In this document: in pieces, positions 22,908 through 35,443 of the stretch
Layout of the letters: each line of letters opens with the position of its first letter
How positions within the stretch are numbered: the stretch's first letter is position 1
From: Annulohypoxylon bovei var. microspora
Taxonomy: Eukaryota > Ascomycota > Sordariomycetes > Xylariales > Hypoxylaceae
Direction of reading: 5' to 3'
Length of the DNA stretch: 57,325 nucleotides
NCBI GenBank assembly: GCA_022836615.1
Contig: MU405402.1
Span: forward strand, 1 to 57,325
Made by a program: the position numbers and the translations under genes
The notes under the pieces: generated by a model
Databases searched by the model: none
Seen by the model: the letters and a program-made list of their open reading frames with translations, nothing else
Told to the model about the DNA's origin: nothing

Positions 22908-24683
22908 TGTGTTAGGTTTAGAATGATGAAAGCTCGGCAGAAAATATCAATCGCCTAGAAATGATCTTTTTAGTGTCTAATTCACGTGAGCCCTGTTACA
23001 CAGTCTTAATTAGGCGTTTTGAGGGCGCCGGCACAGGTAGGTACCACGTAGAAACCAACACTCCGGCGGGGGCAGCCGCCAACTACATACACCAATCTTA
23101 GATTTTCTAAATCAAAGTTTCCTAATTCTCTACCTAGTAGGCACTTACAAAATAATTTCACGATTTCAGTTGGTTTAGTGCTCAAATTAAATTAATCTTT
23201 GACTGAGTCTTGCGATGACCCCAACACGAGAAAATGCCAGCAAGATCGAATGACATTTATAGAGTAATATGTGTTTCCATAAACCTACCTAAGTATTATT
23301 GAAATTATCCTAGAGACAGCAGGAGACTATTTAAATAACGATTAATGTAGGACTCTATTCTGTTTGCTACGAAGTTATTCTCATTACTACCTAGGTTTGC
23401 TCTCTTCATAACCTAGTTAGCCACCTGATTGAAGATAGACACATGTGTTGTAAAACTTGAAAGGGATGAGTTATATGTATCTATTTCTACGTAGTTTTTA
23501 TAGAAAACCGTTCCTATATATCCATGAGTCCTTGTTTGTGTTATCACCTGCCTCTCTTAAGTATCACCCAGGCGCTTTTGTTGTGTCCTCCAGCTAACCA
23601 GGCCAATTGGATGATAGAACCCATATATTAGTGCGTTGTTGCCTATGTGTGTTTTGTTGATATACTCTAACTGCTGAATGTTTGTCTCTTCGATGGCTGA
23701 GGCTATGTCACATATGCTCTTACCGGGTTCGCTGCTCTCCATCTAGCCTTAGATGACTTCACGAGATCGAGACATGAAAGATTGAAGTATGCCTTCCGGA
23801 ATTTTGTTAGAGACACAGATTCATAAGCTTCTGACTTGGTTACTAGGTATATTCTCCGAATGCTAATAAAATATGGCACTCTATGTTTATAATATCAAAA
23901 AAGTGTCCGTATGTTTCACACTGCATGACCTATCGAGGGCCAATTGGCCGAGTAGAGCTGCAATAATTAGTTTATGATAAAATTGCTGTCTAGTTTAATC
24001 ATTCTTCTAAATACAGCATTAAATAATTCTTGTTCTTTATTAGTTGTCGAAGTCTACGCATACAAACCAATTCAGCAGCTGTCGGTTCGCCCTCCCCCCT
24101 TTTCCAATGCTCAGCCAATGATTTCACGTGCTGTCATTACTATATGCACGCCATTATATAGGGCTACTCCACTAGACTTAGGCGGGCTTGGAAAATTATT
24201 GATCCACCTTGGTCTTTTTTTCTGGCGATTGATCAACCAAATCGCAATTCGAGCTTTAACCCTCGGAACTTCACACGATCTCGACGCCCGACTCAGAATA
24301 TCCCCGGAGCGTACACTTTACGGTTTCGAAGCTGTGGCAATACATATTCGACCGGCCCTACTTAATTTTCGGAGGTACCATCGACAGCGCACGGCGATAC
24401 ATCAATTTCGGACCTTACTATCGGGAGCACACTAAAATTGAAGAGGGGGGATAATTAACCAGGCACTTACCGCGGGGAAGGAAAGGGCTGTTACGAGGAA
24501 GAAGAGCCGGGTTCTGGGTAGAAGAGTACGGCAGCGGCATAATTCGAAGTACAGAGTTTGGTCGGCAGACTACCCGAAGCTCTAGCTAGCGACAGCAACG
24601 AAACGCCTGACGAGCTAGGAGCTAGCCGTCCCTAGAAATCCCACGCAAGCCCGAAAGCGAATTTGACGTATCGCTCGCCCACC
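22908..24683. other. Intergenic between divergent genes, 1.8 kb
   Basis: Nothing firm. An ATG-started 153-codon frame at 23974-24435 (+) has no recognisable domain and poor-looking composition. The last 200 bp should be the promoter of the mL40 gene. Several CTACCTAGG-type motifs occur near 23160 and 23390. Confidence 0.35.
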
Positions 24684-25393
24684 ATGTTCACACCCACGCT
24701 CCGCAGCCTCTTCGTGCGGCTGCCCTGCACGCGCGCACTCCCCAGCCTCCTCCCGCGCGCGTCCCTACTCTCTCCAACGCACACCATCGCCGCCACACGC
24801 CCGCAACCCGCGCCCCTGCCGCGCGCGATGCACACGACGGCGCCGCAGGGCGCGAAGGGCGGGGCCAAGCCGGCGCGCGGGGGCAAGACGTCGTCGAAGA
24901 AGCGGAAGAAGGGCAAGGGCAAGGGCGAGGGCCCGGACCCGCGCGTGCTGAACCTGAAGTCGTCGATGCCGCGCGCGATGCCCGCGCCCCTGCGCTTCGC
25001 GCGCAACCGCGCCCTGCGCCACTGGACCATCCACCGCGCCTGGCTGCTGTACCAGCGCAAGGAGCGGGACCGCGAGGCGCATGAGCTGGAGAGGTATGTG
25101 CCCCCTTCTCTTATCTCTGTTTAGGGCTCATAGGGTTTATGGGATCTGTGGAATTTACTGGGATTGCAATGATCGGTTTGCTAATAGTGTGTAGGATGTA
25201 CAACTCGATGCACACGGCCTGCGAGGAGCTGCGCAAGTCGAGCGGGCCGGGCTCGCGCGAAGAGGGCTACCTGTACCGCGTGGCGGTGGAGAAGCATGGC
25301 GTGTTCGGCCACGACGGCGTGCCGATCGAGTACGCGAGGATGCAGACCGAGACGCCGGCCCGCGAGCCCTGGAACCACGGCTGGACGCGGTGA
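24684..25393 (+). CDS. mrpl28: Mitochondrial large-subunit ribosomal protein mL40 (MRPL28)
   Basis: Two exons, 24684-25093 and 25195-25393, give 202 aa. The 101-nt intron has a GTATGT donor and a GCTAAT branch; the junction makes AGG ATG (ELER/MYNSM). The N-terminus is Arg/Ser/Ala-rich without acidic residues, as expected of a mitochondrial targeting peptide, and is followed by a Lys-rich linker. The conserved core is DPRVLNLKSSMPR, RALRHWTIHRAWLL and YLYRVAVEKHGVF. This matches mL40, a mitoribosomal large-subunit protein (Mrpl28 in yeast). The coding sequence is strongly GC-biased, as for a well-expressed gene. Confidence 0.88.
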
Positions 25394-26481
25394 GAGCTGT
25401 CCTAGCCGCTTGGAGGACGCACGCACGCACGCCGAGTTCTAAATTTAGGACGCCTTGTACCGTAGACCGTTCTCGAGCATGCAGGGACTGGGAAAATATC
25501 CGGATGCCTGGCGTTAGCTTCTCGATCTACGTACGTACGTATCTACGAATTGTACCTATGTGTGTGTAGGGTTGTATACTACGTCTGCGCATTCTTGTCG
25601 TTCTCGTTTTCACCTTGTTTTTGCTTCTCCGCTCTGCTCGCCACAAGGGCTTGGCGTTCCCAAGATGTGGGGAGGTGATATCAATCCGATCATTCGATGA
25701 TCTAGATACGAGTACCCGATTCATAGCCGCGGGTATGGAGATTCCTGATTAGGTTGGTGAATTGCGGATACTACGGATGCGAATTCCATCTATTTACCTG
25801 TCCTGCTTTGCGTATGGTAATTGTCTTTCGTATAGTAACCGAAAGGGGTTATGACGAAGAATACGTTCACTATCTACGCGGAAAACGAACCGTCATCACA
25901 GCGAACGCTCTTTTCTTGATTCGGCTTTTCTCTCTATTATCCGTGATTATGTCTTCGCGATAGATAACTATTTAGAAATTCTCAGGATCGCTTCACTAAT
26001 CGGTTTCATTCAGTCTGTTCCAAGCTAGATAGACAGATAAGAGCTTAGGCTCTCGTAAATCGTGGGTTTTCATCTGTAGGCGAGCGAAAGTCCAGGTGTC
26101 GCATTAAATATATCTCTTCGACACTCTCGATAGATGGTATGTATATATAGGTAGATAATGTGGTCGTGATGCTGGGTACGTAGTAGTGTAGTAGGTCCTG
26201 GCAAGAGTTTTCGCCTCGGTATTGGTAGATTTGGTGGTAGATCTCAGCGTCCCCTATTGCTTCTTTTCGGCTCGCAACTCCTAGTAATAGCGCCTCCACC
26301 TCCTCATCCTCCATTCGTCTTTCTCTTCTCATATTTCAAGGTAACAAAGGAAAGCGAAGTATCCAGAATATCACTCCCGCTGAACTCCCTCCGGTATACA
26401 CCCCTTTTTAGTCGTCCCGCGGAACTCGTTCGTCGCGTTCTTCCCCGTTATACACCCCGCGTCGCGTCGTTTCGTGCCGCC
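25394..26481. other. Intergenic between convergent genes, 1.1 kb
   Basis: This is the 3' flank of mrpl28 (+) and of rho2 (-). A short CGTACGTACGTAT run lies near 25529. A minus-strand frame at 26045-26332 is ATG-started (95 codons) but sits in the expected rho2 3' UTR and has no recognisable domain. Confidence 0.4.
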
Positions 26482-27550
26482 TCATAATATGACGCAGCAC
26501 CCGCCGCCTTCTCCTCTCTCGAACGTGAGCAGGGCTGCGCGGGTCGCGGCCTCGAAGACGTCGTCCACGCCCTCGCCGCTAAGACTCGAGCACTCGAGGT
26601 ACTTGCGCGCGCCGATCTCCTGCGCGGCCTGCTCGCCCTGCCGCTCCGTCACGAACTTGAGACTCTTCTTGCGCATCTCCTCGATGGCCACAGGGTCGTC
26701 GCGCAGATCCTTCTTCAGACCTACCAGGATGATGGGGACCCCCGGACACCGCTCCGTTGCCTCTTCTATCCACTGTTTATCTCCGTGTCAGCTAGGGTTC
26801 CTCTTGGTTCTTTTTTCTGGGGCCACGCCTTAGGTTCGAAGGATTGGGATATGATATTCGCGAGGGGCAGGGATCAATGCCTGACCTTGTGTTTCACGTT
26901 GTCAAGTGAATCCGGCGACTCGATAGAAAATCCTATTAGCAGTACGTGCGCCTTCGAGTATGCGAGCGGCCGCAGTCGTTCGTAGTCTTCCTGACCCGCC
27001 GTATCCCATAGTGCTAGTTGTACCGACTTTCCGTCTACTCTACAGTCTGTGACATAGTTCTCAAATACGGTCGGGATCTGAAAAAGCAAGGGGGAGCGAC
27101 TCGTTAGTTCCGTAAGCCTCTTAGTAGGGTGTCCATAGGTGACTGCTTACGTAGTGCTGTGTATGACGTGTCAGCAATGTGCATGTAACAAAGGATCAAG
27201 GGGAGGAATATGCGAAGAAATGTAGACGTACGGTTGGGAAATACCCCAAGGTGAAGACGCTCAATAAAGAGGTCTTGCCGCAAGCTCCATCACCAATGAT
27301 GACTAGTTTCCTACAATTCAGATTAGTAATGCTTAGGTGCATGCAAAACACAACGAAGTAGTAGCCGACGATGTAGGGGTTCGCGAGAGGGTTGTCGCGC
27401 GCCTCTGTAAGGCTGGGCCAGAACGATCACGAGCGCCGAGGGTGGGACGTTCGTGGAGGGTGTGATGATGATTTGAAAGTAGCCGAAAATGGATCGTCGG
27501 TCGAATTAAACATACCTACGAATGACATTCTGCGGATTCGAACTCGCCAT
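26482..27550 (-). CDS. rho2: Rho-family small GTPase Rho2
   Basis: Five exons on the minus strand, 27550-27516, 27310-27232, 27156-27151, 27077-26886 and 26772-26482, give 200 aa. The introns are 205, 75, 73 and 113 nt. The third exon is only 6 nt and encodes His39-Tyr40. With it the switch I region reads FPTHYIPTVFENY, the same length as other Rho proteins. The P-loop is GDGACGKTS (residues 18-26), switch II is WDTAGQEDYERLRP, the base-binding motif is GLKKDLR, and ECSS follows. The end is CCVIL: a CAAX box ending in Leu (geranylgeranylation) plus an adjacent Cys that may be palmitoylated. Fungal Rho2 acts at the plasma membrane in cell-wall integrity and polarity signalling. Confidence 0.92.
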
Positions 27551-30500
27551 TGCTCGATACGAAAATAATGCCAATTCCGAGGTTCTCGCTTGGTTCTCGT
27601 CGTCTATTATCGTCGCAGAAACGGGAAAAAGAGTTCTCAGACTCTCTTTGCGTTTTGGACGCGTGGACTAGCGAGGATGGGAAAGTTTGTTGTCGCCTGT
27701 TCCCAGTTCCGGTTCGTCACCTCGTGGGTGGTATGAAGTATGTAAGCGTAGATAGGGTCTTGGTGATAAAAAAGTTGACGCGAGTCTCCCCAAGTTTTTA
27801 CTTCGAGTTTCCAGAGTCTCCGCGTCGGCTGTTGATAATAAATAAACCGTCGTCGATAGTAGGCGTTTCTAGAATGTCCGAGGAAGATATGTAACTTGTC
27901 TTTTTAATCCACCTTTTAATTCCTATTCTTGACCTTTCTCTTGGTTATCCTGTTAGTTAAAATATGTTCAGGATAGAAAAAATATTCGAATACGAGCGAC
28001 CTGCGCAAAGCCTAGGCAGAGCCGGGTTTCGCGGTAGAATTTAAGGCCTCCGTTAAAGGATTCTGTTCTTAGTCCGTGTTGGTACCCCCTGCAGCCCCTG
28101 TAACTTGGGATTCAGCTTGAGAAACAGAGCGATGCTATTGGTCAGATGTGTTCCCGGACGCGAAACCGCCCAGCTTGTATTAAACAAATATATCCTAGCA
28201 GCCCTGGAGATCCAAGAAATTTAGGGAGTATAAGTTTACTAGGTGTAGGTAGGAGAATCGTGTTTGAGCCTCTCTTCGATTTATATGGAATTTACTCTCC
28301 GTCTCCGTAGCAGAGCAAACTTGCACAATGGGCATGACTATTACCCAACACAGCATGCTAAGCTGATGCAAAAACTGCGAGATGCCGCCACTTAGCTGTA
28401 AACATGCTAAACCGCTAGAAATTGCTACGTTACAAAGATGCCGGCTCTATCAGACTCTCCTGGCAGTGCCACAGCATCAACTAGTTAACAAGGCACTTCG
28501 CAAGTGCAATTCACCACTGAGTACGATTGGTTTGATATAACTCGATATGGACTGGTGAACGCCAATTAATAACTGGTGACTGAGTTGTCCGCTAGACAGC
28601 CAGATCGTAGAATCACGGGGAGCCAGTAGGGTTCAAGAAAAGGAGAGTCTCGACTTGTTCGTCATTCGGCCAGTGGGCTAGCCGGCATCACATACATGAG
28701 AATGTATGTTGCGGAGTTCATCTGATGATTCGATGTGGACCCCAATAGTACGCAACTTGCGTCCTCGACTTGCTAACTTGGCTGACTCCCGGCGTTTGAT
28801 AGCCTATGTCAATACCTACGTCGGTAGACAAAGTGCCTAAGCTACCGATTCGTCGATGTCGAGGAGTCAAATCAAGCTAGCTCATCCAAGCTGGAGCTGA
28901 CCGCTTCCGTCCCCACGCGTATGGTTGATTAAGATCGCCCAACGGGCTGCATGTCTCAGCATGAAAATTGGGTAGTGCATATTTCTACTGCACAATCCCC
29001 TTTCTCGACCCAATTGTCAAGTATTATTATGACTATGCAGCTATGCTGCTATGTCCTACCGCACTATTTGCGAGGAGATCATGGAGATATATCGAACATT
29101 ACAGTATCGATCTGATGTGATTGGGCCGGTAGTGGCTAATAGCGTTAGTATCTTCCGATGCTGCGTTTTGACAAGTTGCGTCAGATATACTGGTTGATAT
29201 GATCAGTTGTGACGATGTAGCACTGCGGCACTGTGGGCATTTTAGTGATATTGGTAATGCCAGTTATGTGCGGTCCCTATTGAATGGGTTCGCCCTCGAT
29301 AGACTAGGCACTCCAATCTCCGGTGTTCTGGAAACACAGGGCCTAGATTCTAATACCTTGGTAGCAAGAACACACATGTGTTCTGTTGCAAAGGCGTAGA
29401 GTAATGTTGAAACCGTCAAAATGTTTGGGGGTCGTCAATATGCAACCCCTTTAGGACCCTTTAAGACCCTTCAGGATCCATTAGCACATGGCATTGGACG
29501 TGGACCTGATTTCGGCCTGCAATGACATCTGAAAATGTAAGAATAGCGTCCATAGTATCCTTGAATTAAGCGAATAGCTAGGCATAAGGCGTATTTTATC
29601 TTTTTGATAGATAATGATCCTTACCTACATACTAGTCTACATACATACCTTGCTCAGATCATCGATTGCCCAAAGATGCAGGCTCCGACGAAGTTTCGAG
29701 GATCCAATCCGTTGTAATGTCTATTCAAGTAAACGAATCCTGACTAACATTGTCAAGCAATTAAGGGCATATATTGCAAATTTGGAAGCCAGGAGAAAGA
29801 AGAAGAGAGCATTACTGAAAATGAAAGGGCTACCTAGCCCAAGCCCAAGCCATCAAGGTGTTCTTATATTGGTCTCAATTGATGGGTTAATTTTTAGTTG
29901 ATGCGACTTCGATTAATTGATCCAGCTAAGTCCTAAATGATGGAGGGGCATTGAAGGTCATGTGACTTCAAGGTTCAGTGTGCCGGTTGACCGACCGGCA
30001 AAACTGGGGCTGATGAAGGTGAGGGCTGTTTAAAATGTACATAGGTGATGAGGCTGTGGAGGACGAGGGGAGTACCTAAGTACCTTGGCGGCCGCGGCGG
30101 TTTGACCTGCCTTACATAAGGTTTTTTGCTCAGGCTGGTTAGGTGCGAGGAAGGAACCGATCCAATAACACTAATCGATAAAAACCACCTGCCCAATCAA
30201 AGCCAATAGAAGGTACGTACTTTGGAGATTGTACCTGCCTACCTGAGATTTTGACGCTCGAAAAGCCAGAAGTTTAGAACTTTAGACTCAGAAACGCCAA
30301 CAACCGAATTCTTGCTGATTACACATAAACGTCTCTGAATCAACAAACAACCTTTCAGCGGTGATCAGCCACCAACCACTACGGATATTATCCCGTTTTC
30401 ACTTCAACATATTTACGTGGCTACCGCAGAGACAATATTATATCGTAAAACTTGCGGCATCTGCTGAGGATTCGGACCCGTCGCCAATTTCCCACGTTGG

Positions 30501-30738
30501 AGAGGGGCACCGACGGCGAACTTGGTTTTGCCAGACAAAGCACCGCTACTCATCCACCCACTACTCATACGTGCAATCTAGTTTCTAGCATTGAATTCAC
30601 CCCTAGGAATAAGTGACACTTTATACCAAACTATTTGACGTGGAGTTTCTCCTGGTAATAGATCGCACATGACTCCGTTGGCCATATTCGCGTCATAAAC
30701 CACCTCCCTTCAGATACCCCTTCGGACACCTAGGTAGA
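27551..30738. other. Intergenic between divergent genes, 3.2 kb
   Basis: No convincing gene. The first few hundred bases probably hold the rho2 promoter and 5' UTR. Short AGGACCC/AAGACCC repeats occur near 29452-29480. The last 400 bp should be the nst1 promoter and leader. Frames at 27550-27894 and 29614-29901 have no recognisable content. Confidence 0.4.
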
Positions 30739-33700
30739 ATGCCTGCGAAGAACAGCAACAGACAGCCAGCCACACAGGCTCCTACACCATCTGTTCCTAA
30801 GCCTACTGCCAAATACACGAACAAGGATGGAACAAAGTACATTTCTGTTCCCAAATCGTCGGCTTCTACTCCACCTGCTCAGCCATCGCCGACAACCACT
30901 TCGTCTTCAAGAGGAGGTGCTCCGACCAATCCCCCGCCCGTTATCGACGTGCCCCCTGCACAGCCCGTGAATCGCAAGAAGCAAAAACGTCGAGCGAAAG
31001 CTGCTGCTAAGGCTGCTGCGGAACAAGCCGAAGCAGCTGCCAATGGACTCCCCAGTCCGGCCTCTACGAGCAGTGCGCCTTTGCCTGCTGTACCAGAGTC
31101 GCAGAGGAAGGATGTGCACAGTTCCCATAACGCCATGCTAAACGATACCCATCTATCTCACAACCATACTCACAATGGAGAAGACTGGGGGGAGGAAACC
31201 GAGAGCGATGACGGCCACGATGATTTCACTCAAGGTGTGAACGGATCGACACAAAAATCCAAGAAGTCTAAGAAAAAGAAGAAGAAGGTACTCAATGAAG
31301 AGCCCATTCCAACTAACCCTTCCGGCATATCTAAAGAGAAGATATGGAATACATCTGGCCCAGAAGAGCGTGAACGAATAAAGCAGTTCTGGCTAGGTTT
31401 GGGTGAAGACGAACGCAAATCCTTGGTTAAAGTCGAAAAAGATGCCGTTCTTAAGAAGATGAAGGAACAACAAAAGCACACATGCAGTTGCACTGTCTGT
31501 GGGCGCAAGCGCACGGCAATTGAGGAAGAGTTAGAGGGTCTATATGATGCATATTATCAAGAGTTGGAATCCTTCGCGAATCAGCCTCACAACCACCCGA
31601 ATGCGCCGCCCATGTTCTCGCCCAAAAGATTTGGACCTATGAGTGGACTACATCCTCCCGGAGCCCTGCCGACTCGATATCCAAACCACCATCCTTCTCA
31701 CGGTCGTATAGTAGAACATGTAGATGACGGTGAAGACGAGGAGGAAGATGTCGAGGAAGATGAGGAGGAGGAGGAGGAAGAAGAATATAGTGACGTCGAT
31801 GGTTTGGACGAAGAGGAGGATGAAGACGAACCAGAGGAGATACCTCGCGATTCATATCCCAATGATTTCTTCAACTTCGGTCAGAGTCTCACGGTCAAAG
31901 GTAAGCTGAGGTCTACTAAATTCATACGTATATCCAACGTGTTTGAATAACATGATTTAGGCGGTATTCTTACTGTAGCAGACGACCTACTCAAAAACGA
32001 TGGCAAGAAGTTCATTGAGATGATGGAGCAGCTAGCCGAGCGGAGAATGGCACGCGAGGAGGATTCAAAGGAACACTATGCAGGAAGTTATGGTCACAGC
32101 GTTAATGGCGCCTCCCTACCTAATCCTCATAACCATCCTCCTCCAGAAGAGGATGACTTTGAAGAGGACGAGGACGAAGAAGAAGAATATGATACTCAGG
32201 ATGAGGAGTATGAGGAGGAAGAGGTATCTAACAGAAGTCCGGTGTGAACGCATCCTTAGCTAATTCTCTACAGGACACCATGACGGAGGAGCAGCGCATG
32301 GAGGAAGGCCGTCGAATGTTTCAGATATTTGCTGCGCGCATGTTCGAGCAAAGGGTCTTAACGGCCTACCGAGAGAAGGTCGCTAGAGAACGGCAGGAGA
32401 AACTTCTCGAAGAACTTGAACAAGAGCAGACACAAGAAAGCCAGCGAAAAGCCAAGAAGGCAAAGGAAGCACAGAAGCGAAAGGACAAGGCCGCCCAGAA
32501 AAAGCAGCAACAGCTTGAAGAAAAAGCCAAGCGGGATGCTGCCAAAGCGGAGGAGGATGCTGCCCGCTTAAAAGAGGAGGCGAGAAAACTTGAGGAAACC
32601 CGACTCAAGGCCGAAGAAAGGCGCAAGAAGAGGGATGCGCAAAAGAAGGCCGAGGAAGAGGAACGGGTGAAAAGGGAGCTAGAGCGACAACGACGCGCTC
32701 ATGAGCAAAGGGAGAAGCAACTGGAACAAGAACGAAAAGCTCGGGAAGCGAAAGAGCGCGAGAAAAAGGTGAAGGATGAGCAACGACGCAAAGAGCAAGA
32801 GGCGCGTGAACAGAAAGAACGCGAGACTCGAGAAAGAAGGGAGAAGCATGAGAAGGATAAGAGAGATAAGGAGCTAAGAGCGGCCCAGGCTAAGGCTGAA
32901 CGGGATGCCAAGGAAAAGTCAAAACAGGAAGAAAAGGAGAAGGCGACAATCAAAGTCGCGACCCCTGCAGCCCCTATTCCAACGCAACCGGCTAAGAAAC
33001 AGCATCCTATCTCGATTCCCGCAATTCCTCATTCACATCCAACTAATTATCCGTCGCCTCAAATTTCCGTCGCAACTCCTGCTCTACCCAAGGCTCCGAC
33101 GCCCATAAAACCGCGATCCACTTCTCAGGAAGTGACAAGGTCGGTTTCCCAGGCTTCTCATTCTGCTTCCGGTCCAAGCCAAAATGCGTCGCCGCACACA
33201 TTATCTCCGCTGCACACCAGCCCGGGTCCTATAGGTCCTCCGAGAAAGACCTCTGCCAACGGGCCAGTCGGTGGAGGACCTCCCAGTATCCAGCCGGCAT
33301 CTCCTCTTCACGCAGGAATTAAGAGCCCCCCGGGTTCTCATCAGACACCTTTCAACATGGGGTTACCAATGGGGATGCAATATCCACCCGGGATACTGCC
33401 ACCACAATTCCCTCCAGGCTTCAACCGAATGGATCCTATGTATCCACCCCCTGGAAACTTCCGCCCCATGGGTATGCCGGCACCGCCGGGTTTTTCTGCT
33501 CCCAGTCCTATGGGTAGTCGAGCCTTTCCGATGCCACCACACGCGCCGCCCGGATTTCACCAACCACCAGAACAGCCCATGCCCAGTATGCATCATCAAG
33601 GCTTCTCTCCAGAAAACGCATCAGGACAGCCTCCGTCGCATTCACGTCAAGCATCCGCCTCTTTTGACACGACCCCCTTGCCAGGCGGTCCCTCTCAGCC

Positions 33701-34433
33701 GATCAGCAGACCAGCGCCTATCGGCAGACCTGGAAGCGTAGTTCATGGGCAAAGGAGTCATGACCTATCCGCAGATATTGACGATGTAAGTAACCATCTA
33801 GGCAGCAGTGCTTTGCTCGACGACACGGACGAACCTTTCGGGGGCCCCGGCTCTTCACGCCGAGGTACTGCTCCCCCTGGAGCCCGACCGCCGTTTCCGA
33901 GCGCACCGTTCATAGATCCTTTCGTCGGCTCGCCATTGAACACGTGGGGCCATCCGAGCGTGTTTTCACCGCCGCCTGGATTTGCCAATCCAGCGTGGCC
34001 CCCGAACCCCACGTTTGGTGCTCCAGCTCCCGGCATGCGCACCTCTCAGCCTCGATCCGTTACTATTCGTCAGATGCTCGTAGGTTCGTGCAAGGACTTG
34101 GAAACCCACGCCGCAGATCCAGACGGATACATAGAGCTACCTGCCCTCAAAGCCCACGTGGGCTCTCTTGGTCTACCAGGACAAGAACCGGTTTCTGAGG
34201 TGGAGTTGTTGGACATGTGCGAGACCGAAGGCAACCCCCAAAACGGAGGTGGAAGCTTCGATATCCGACGTGATAACGATGGTAACGTTACCGCCATTCG
34301 GTTCGATGCCGATGGAGGATCGGCTCCAGCCCCATTTACCCGGAGCGTAGGGGCTCCTGGTGCTGGTGGAATTGGTAGCCCGGTAGTAGGTGGTAGTTCG
34401 CCTCATCACGCCGCCCCAGTTCCAAGAGCTTAG
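30739..34433 (+). CDS. nst1: Stress response protein Nst1
   Basis: Three exons, 30739-31900, 31961-32223 and 32274-34433, give 1194 aa. The introns are 60 and 50 nt. Order along the protein: a basic Pro/Ser-rich N-terminus with NRKKQKRRAKAAAKAAAE; a conserved block with ERIKQFWLGLGEDERKSLVK and the cysteine motif C249-x-C251-x2-C254; acidic Glu/Asp-rich runs in exons 1 and 2; then TEEQRMEEGRRMFQIFAARM and MFEQRVLTAYREKV. A very long Lys/Glu/Arg coiled coil follows (about residues 480-710), then a Pro/Gly/Met-rich tail. This order and length fit the Nst1 family, a fungal factor named for an effect on salt tolerance in yeast. The biochemical role is poorly defined. Confidence 0.92.
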
Positions 34434-35247
34434 GAGCGCTTTGAGAGTTGTCATACCGTGCAATAATTGTTAGGTTGCCCCAACCACTGGCAAAAGGGAG
34501 AAGATAGTCGGTATAGGGGTTAGGATCTTGGGAGTACTCTTCTCTGTGCGGAAAGTCGGGGGTGAGTCCGAGCTTCTCCGCCAGAGTTCTTCGTGTACCT
34601 TTTTTAAGCCGTCGATGGGTGAGCACTCGACGGCAACACTTGTAACCTAGTCTCTAGCTTGATTGTCTTCTCCTTCCCCTTTTTGGGTGGGCAGCTGTCG
34701 AGTAATTCTACAGCCTATGCCTTTAGGGCATATGTGCGAGAGGAGGGGAATGTGATGTATTCTCTCTTCATTGTCGTAACACCAAACCCCGAGTTTAGGA
34801 CCGTTTGAGCAAAGTCATTATTATGAATGGGAATCCTCGTTGAGCATTCGTAATATAGTGAGTGGGGTAAACAACACGCTTAATTACGTTTCTCCTGACG
34901 TCTTATTATCTTGTCGATTGGTTGTCATTGTGTACCCATAGGACAGTGCAACGAGTGAATCAGAACGCGTCTCCGATGAGAAAGCCCTGAGCAAGACACG
35001 GAGTGCAGTGTGTTGGGGGGCAATAGGGGTAAGTTCAATTAAGGGGTGGCGTTAGGCTAACATCTAGTGAGACTACTGGCTTTTACGATCGATTTTTACT
35101 ACCCCCTTTCCATCTCCTCCTATATAGGGAGGTACTTAAGAGGAAAAGGTATCTATGTATTCTAGAACACGAAGCACTGTGTATGGCAGTAGACACACCG
35201 TCATCAGCGTAAAATGTAACGAAACTCCTCTCGTATCAATACATGTA
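34434..35247. other. Downstream flank of nst1
   Basis: Probably the nst1 3' UTR followed by AT-rich spacer. No gene was recognised. Confidence 0.4.
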
Positions 35248-35441
35248 TCCCATTGACTGGTAGAGGTAGCAATTGTCTTCAGATAGGGTTTAGAATGTAA
35301 AATATAACAAAACACACCTAAGTAACAGCCCAATAACACCCACAGAAGTTGATCCTAGTTTTCTGGGTACCTCTAGGTCAATTGAATGAGCAATATTCTA
35401 CTTATTAAAATCCGTCTGAAGACAATTGCCAGTTGAGGGGA
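35248..35441. mobile_element. Diverged MITE copy (194 bp, TA-flanked)
   Basis: Imperfect terminal inverted repeats flanked by TA on both sides (35246-35247 and 35442-35443). The left end reads TCCCATTGACTGG, then a 9-nt insertion, then CAATTGTCTTCAGA. The right end, reverse-complemented, reads TCCCCTCAACTGG and runs straight into CAATTGTCTTCAGA. The 15-nt stretch GCAATTGTCTTCAGA (35269-35283) is perfectly inverted at 35415-35429. The ends resemble those of the intact element at 45441-45733 (TCCCTTTAACTGGCAA...TCAGAC). There is no coding capacity, so it is taken as a non-autonomous DNA-transposon relic. Confidence 0.55.
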
Positions 35442-35443
35442 TA

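Noticed and set aside
23974..24435. ATG-started 153-codon plus-strand frame upstream of mrpl28
   Set aside because: No recognisable domain, composition like translated AT-rich noncoding DNA, and no splice-linked extension. Not strong enough to call a gene.
26045..26332. 95-codon minus-strand frame downstream of rho2
   Set aside because: It lies where the rho2 3' UTR is expected and has no family features.
27550..27894. 114-codon plus-strand frame overlapping the rho2 start region
   Set aside because: It runs antisense to the rho2 leader, starts at a non-ATG codon, and the protein is not recognisable.
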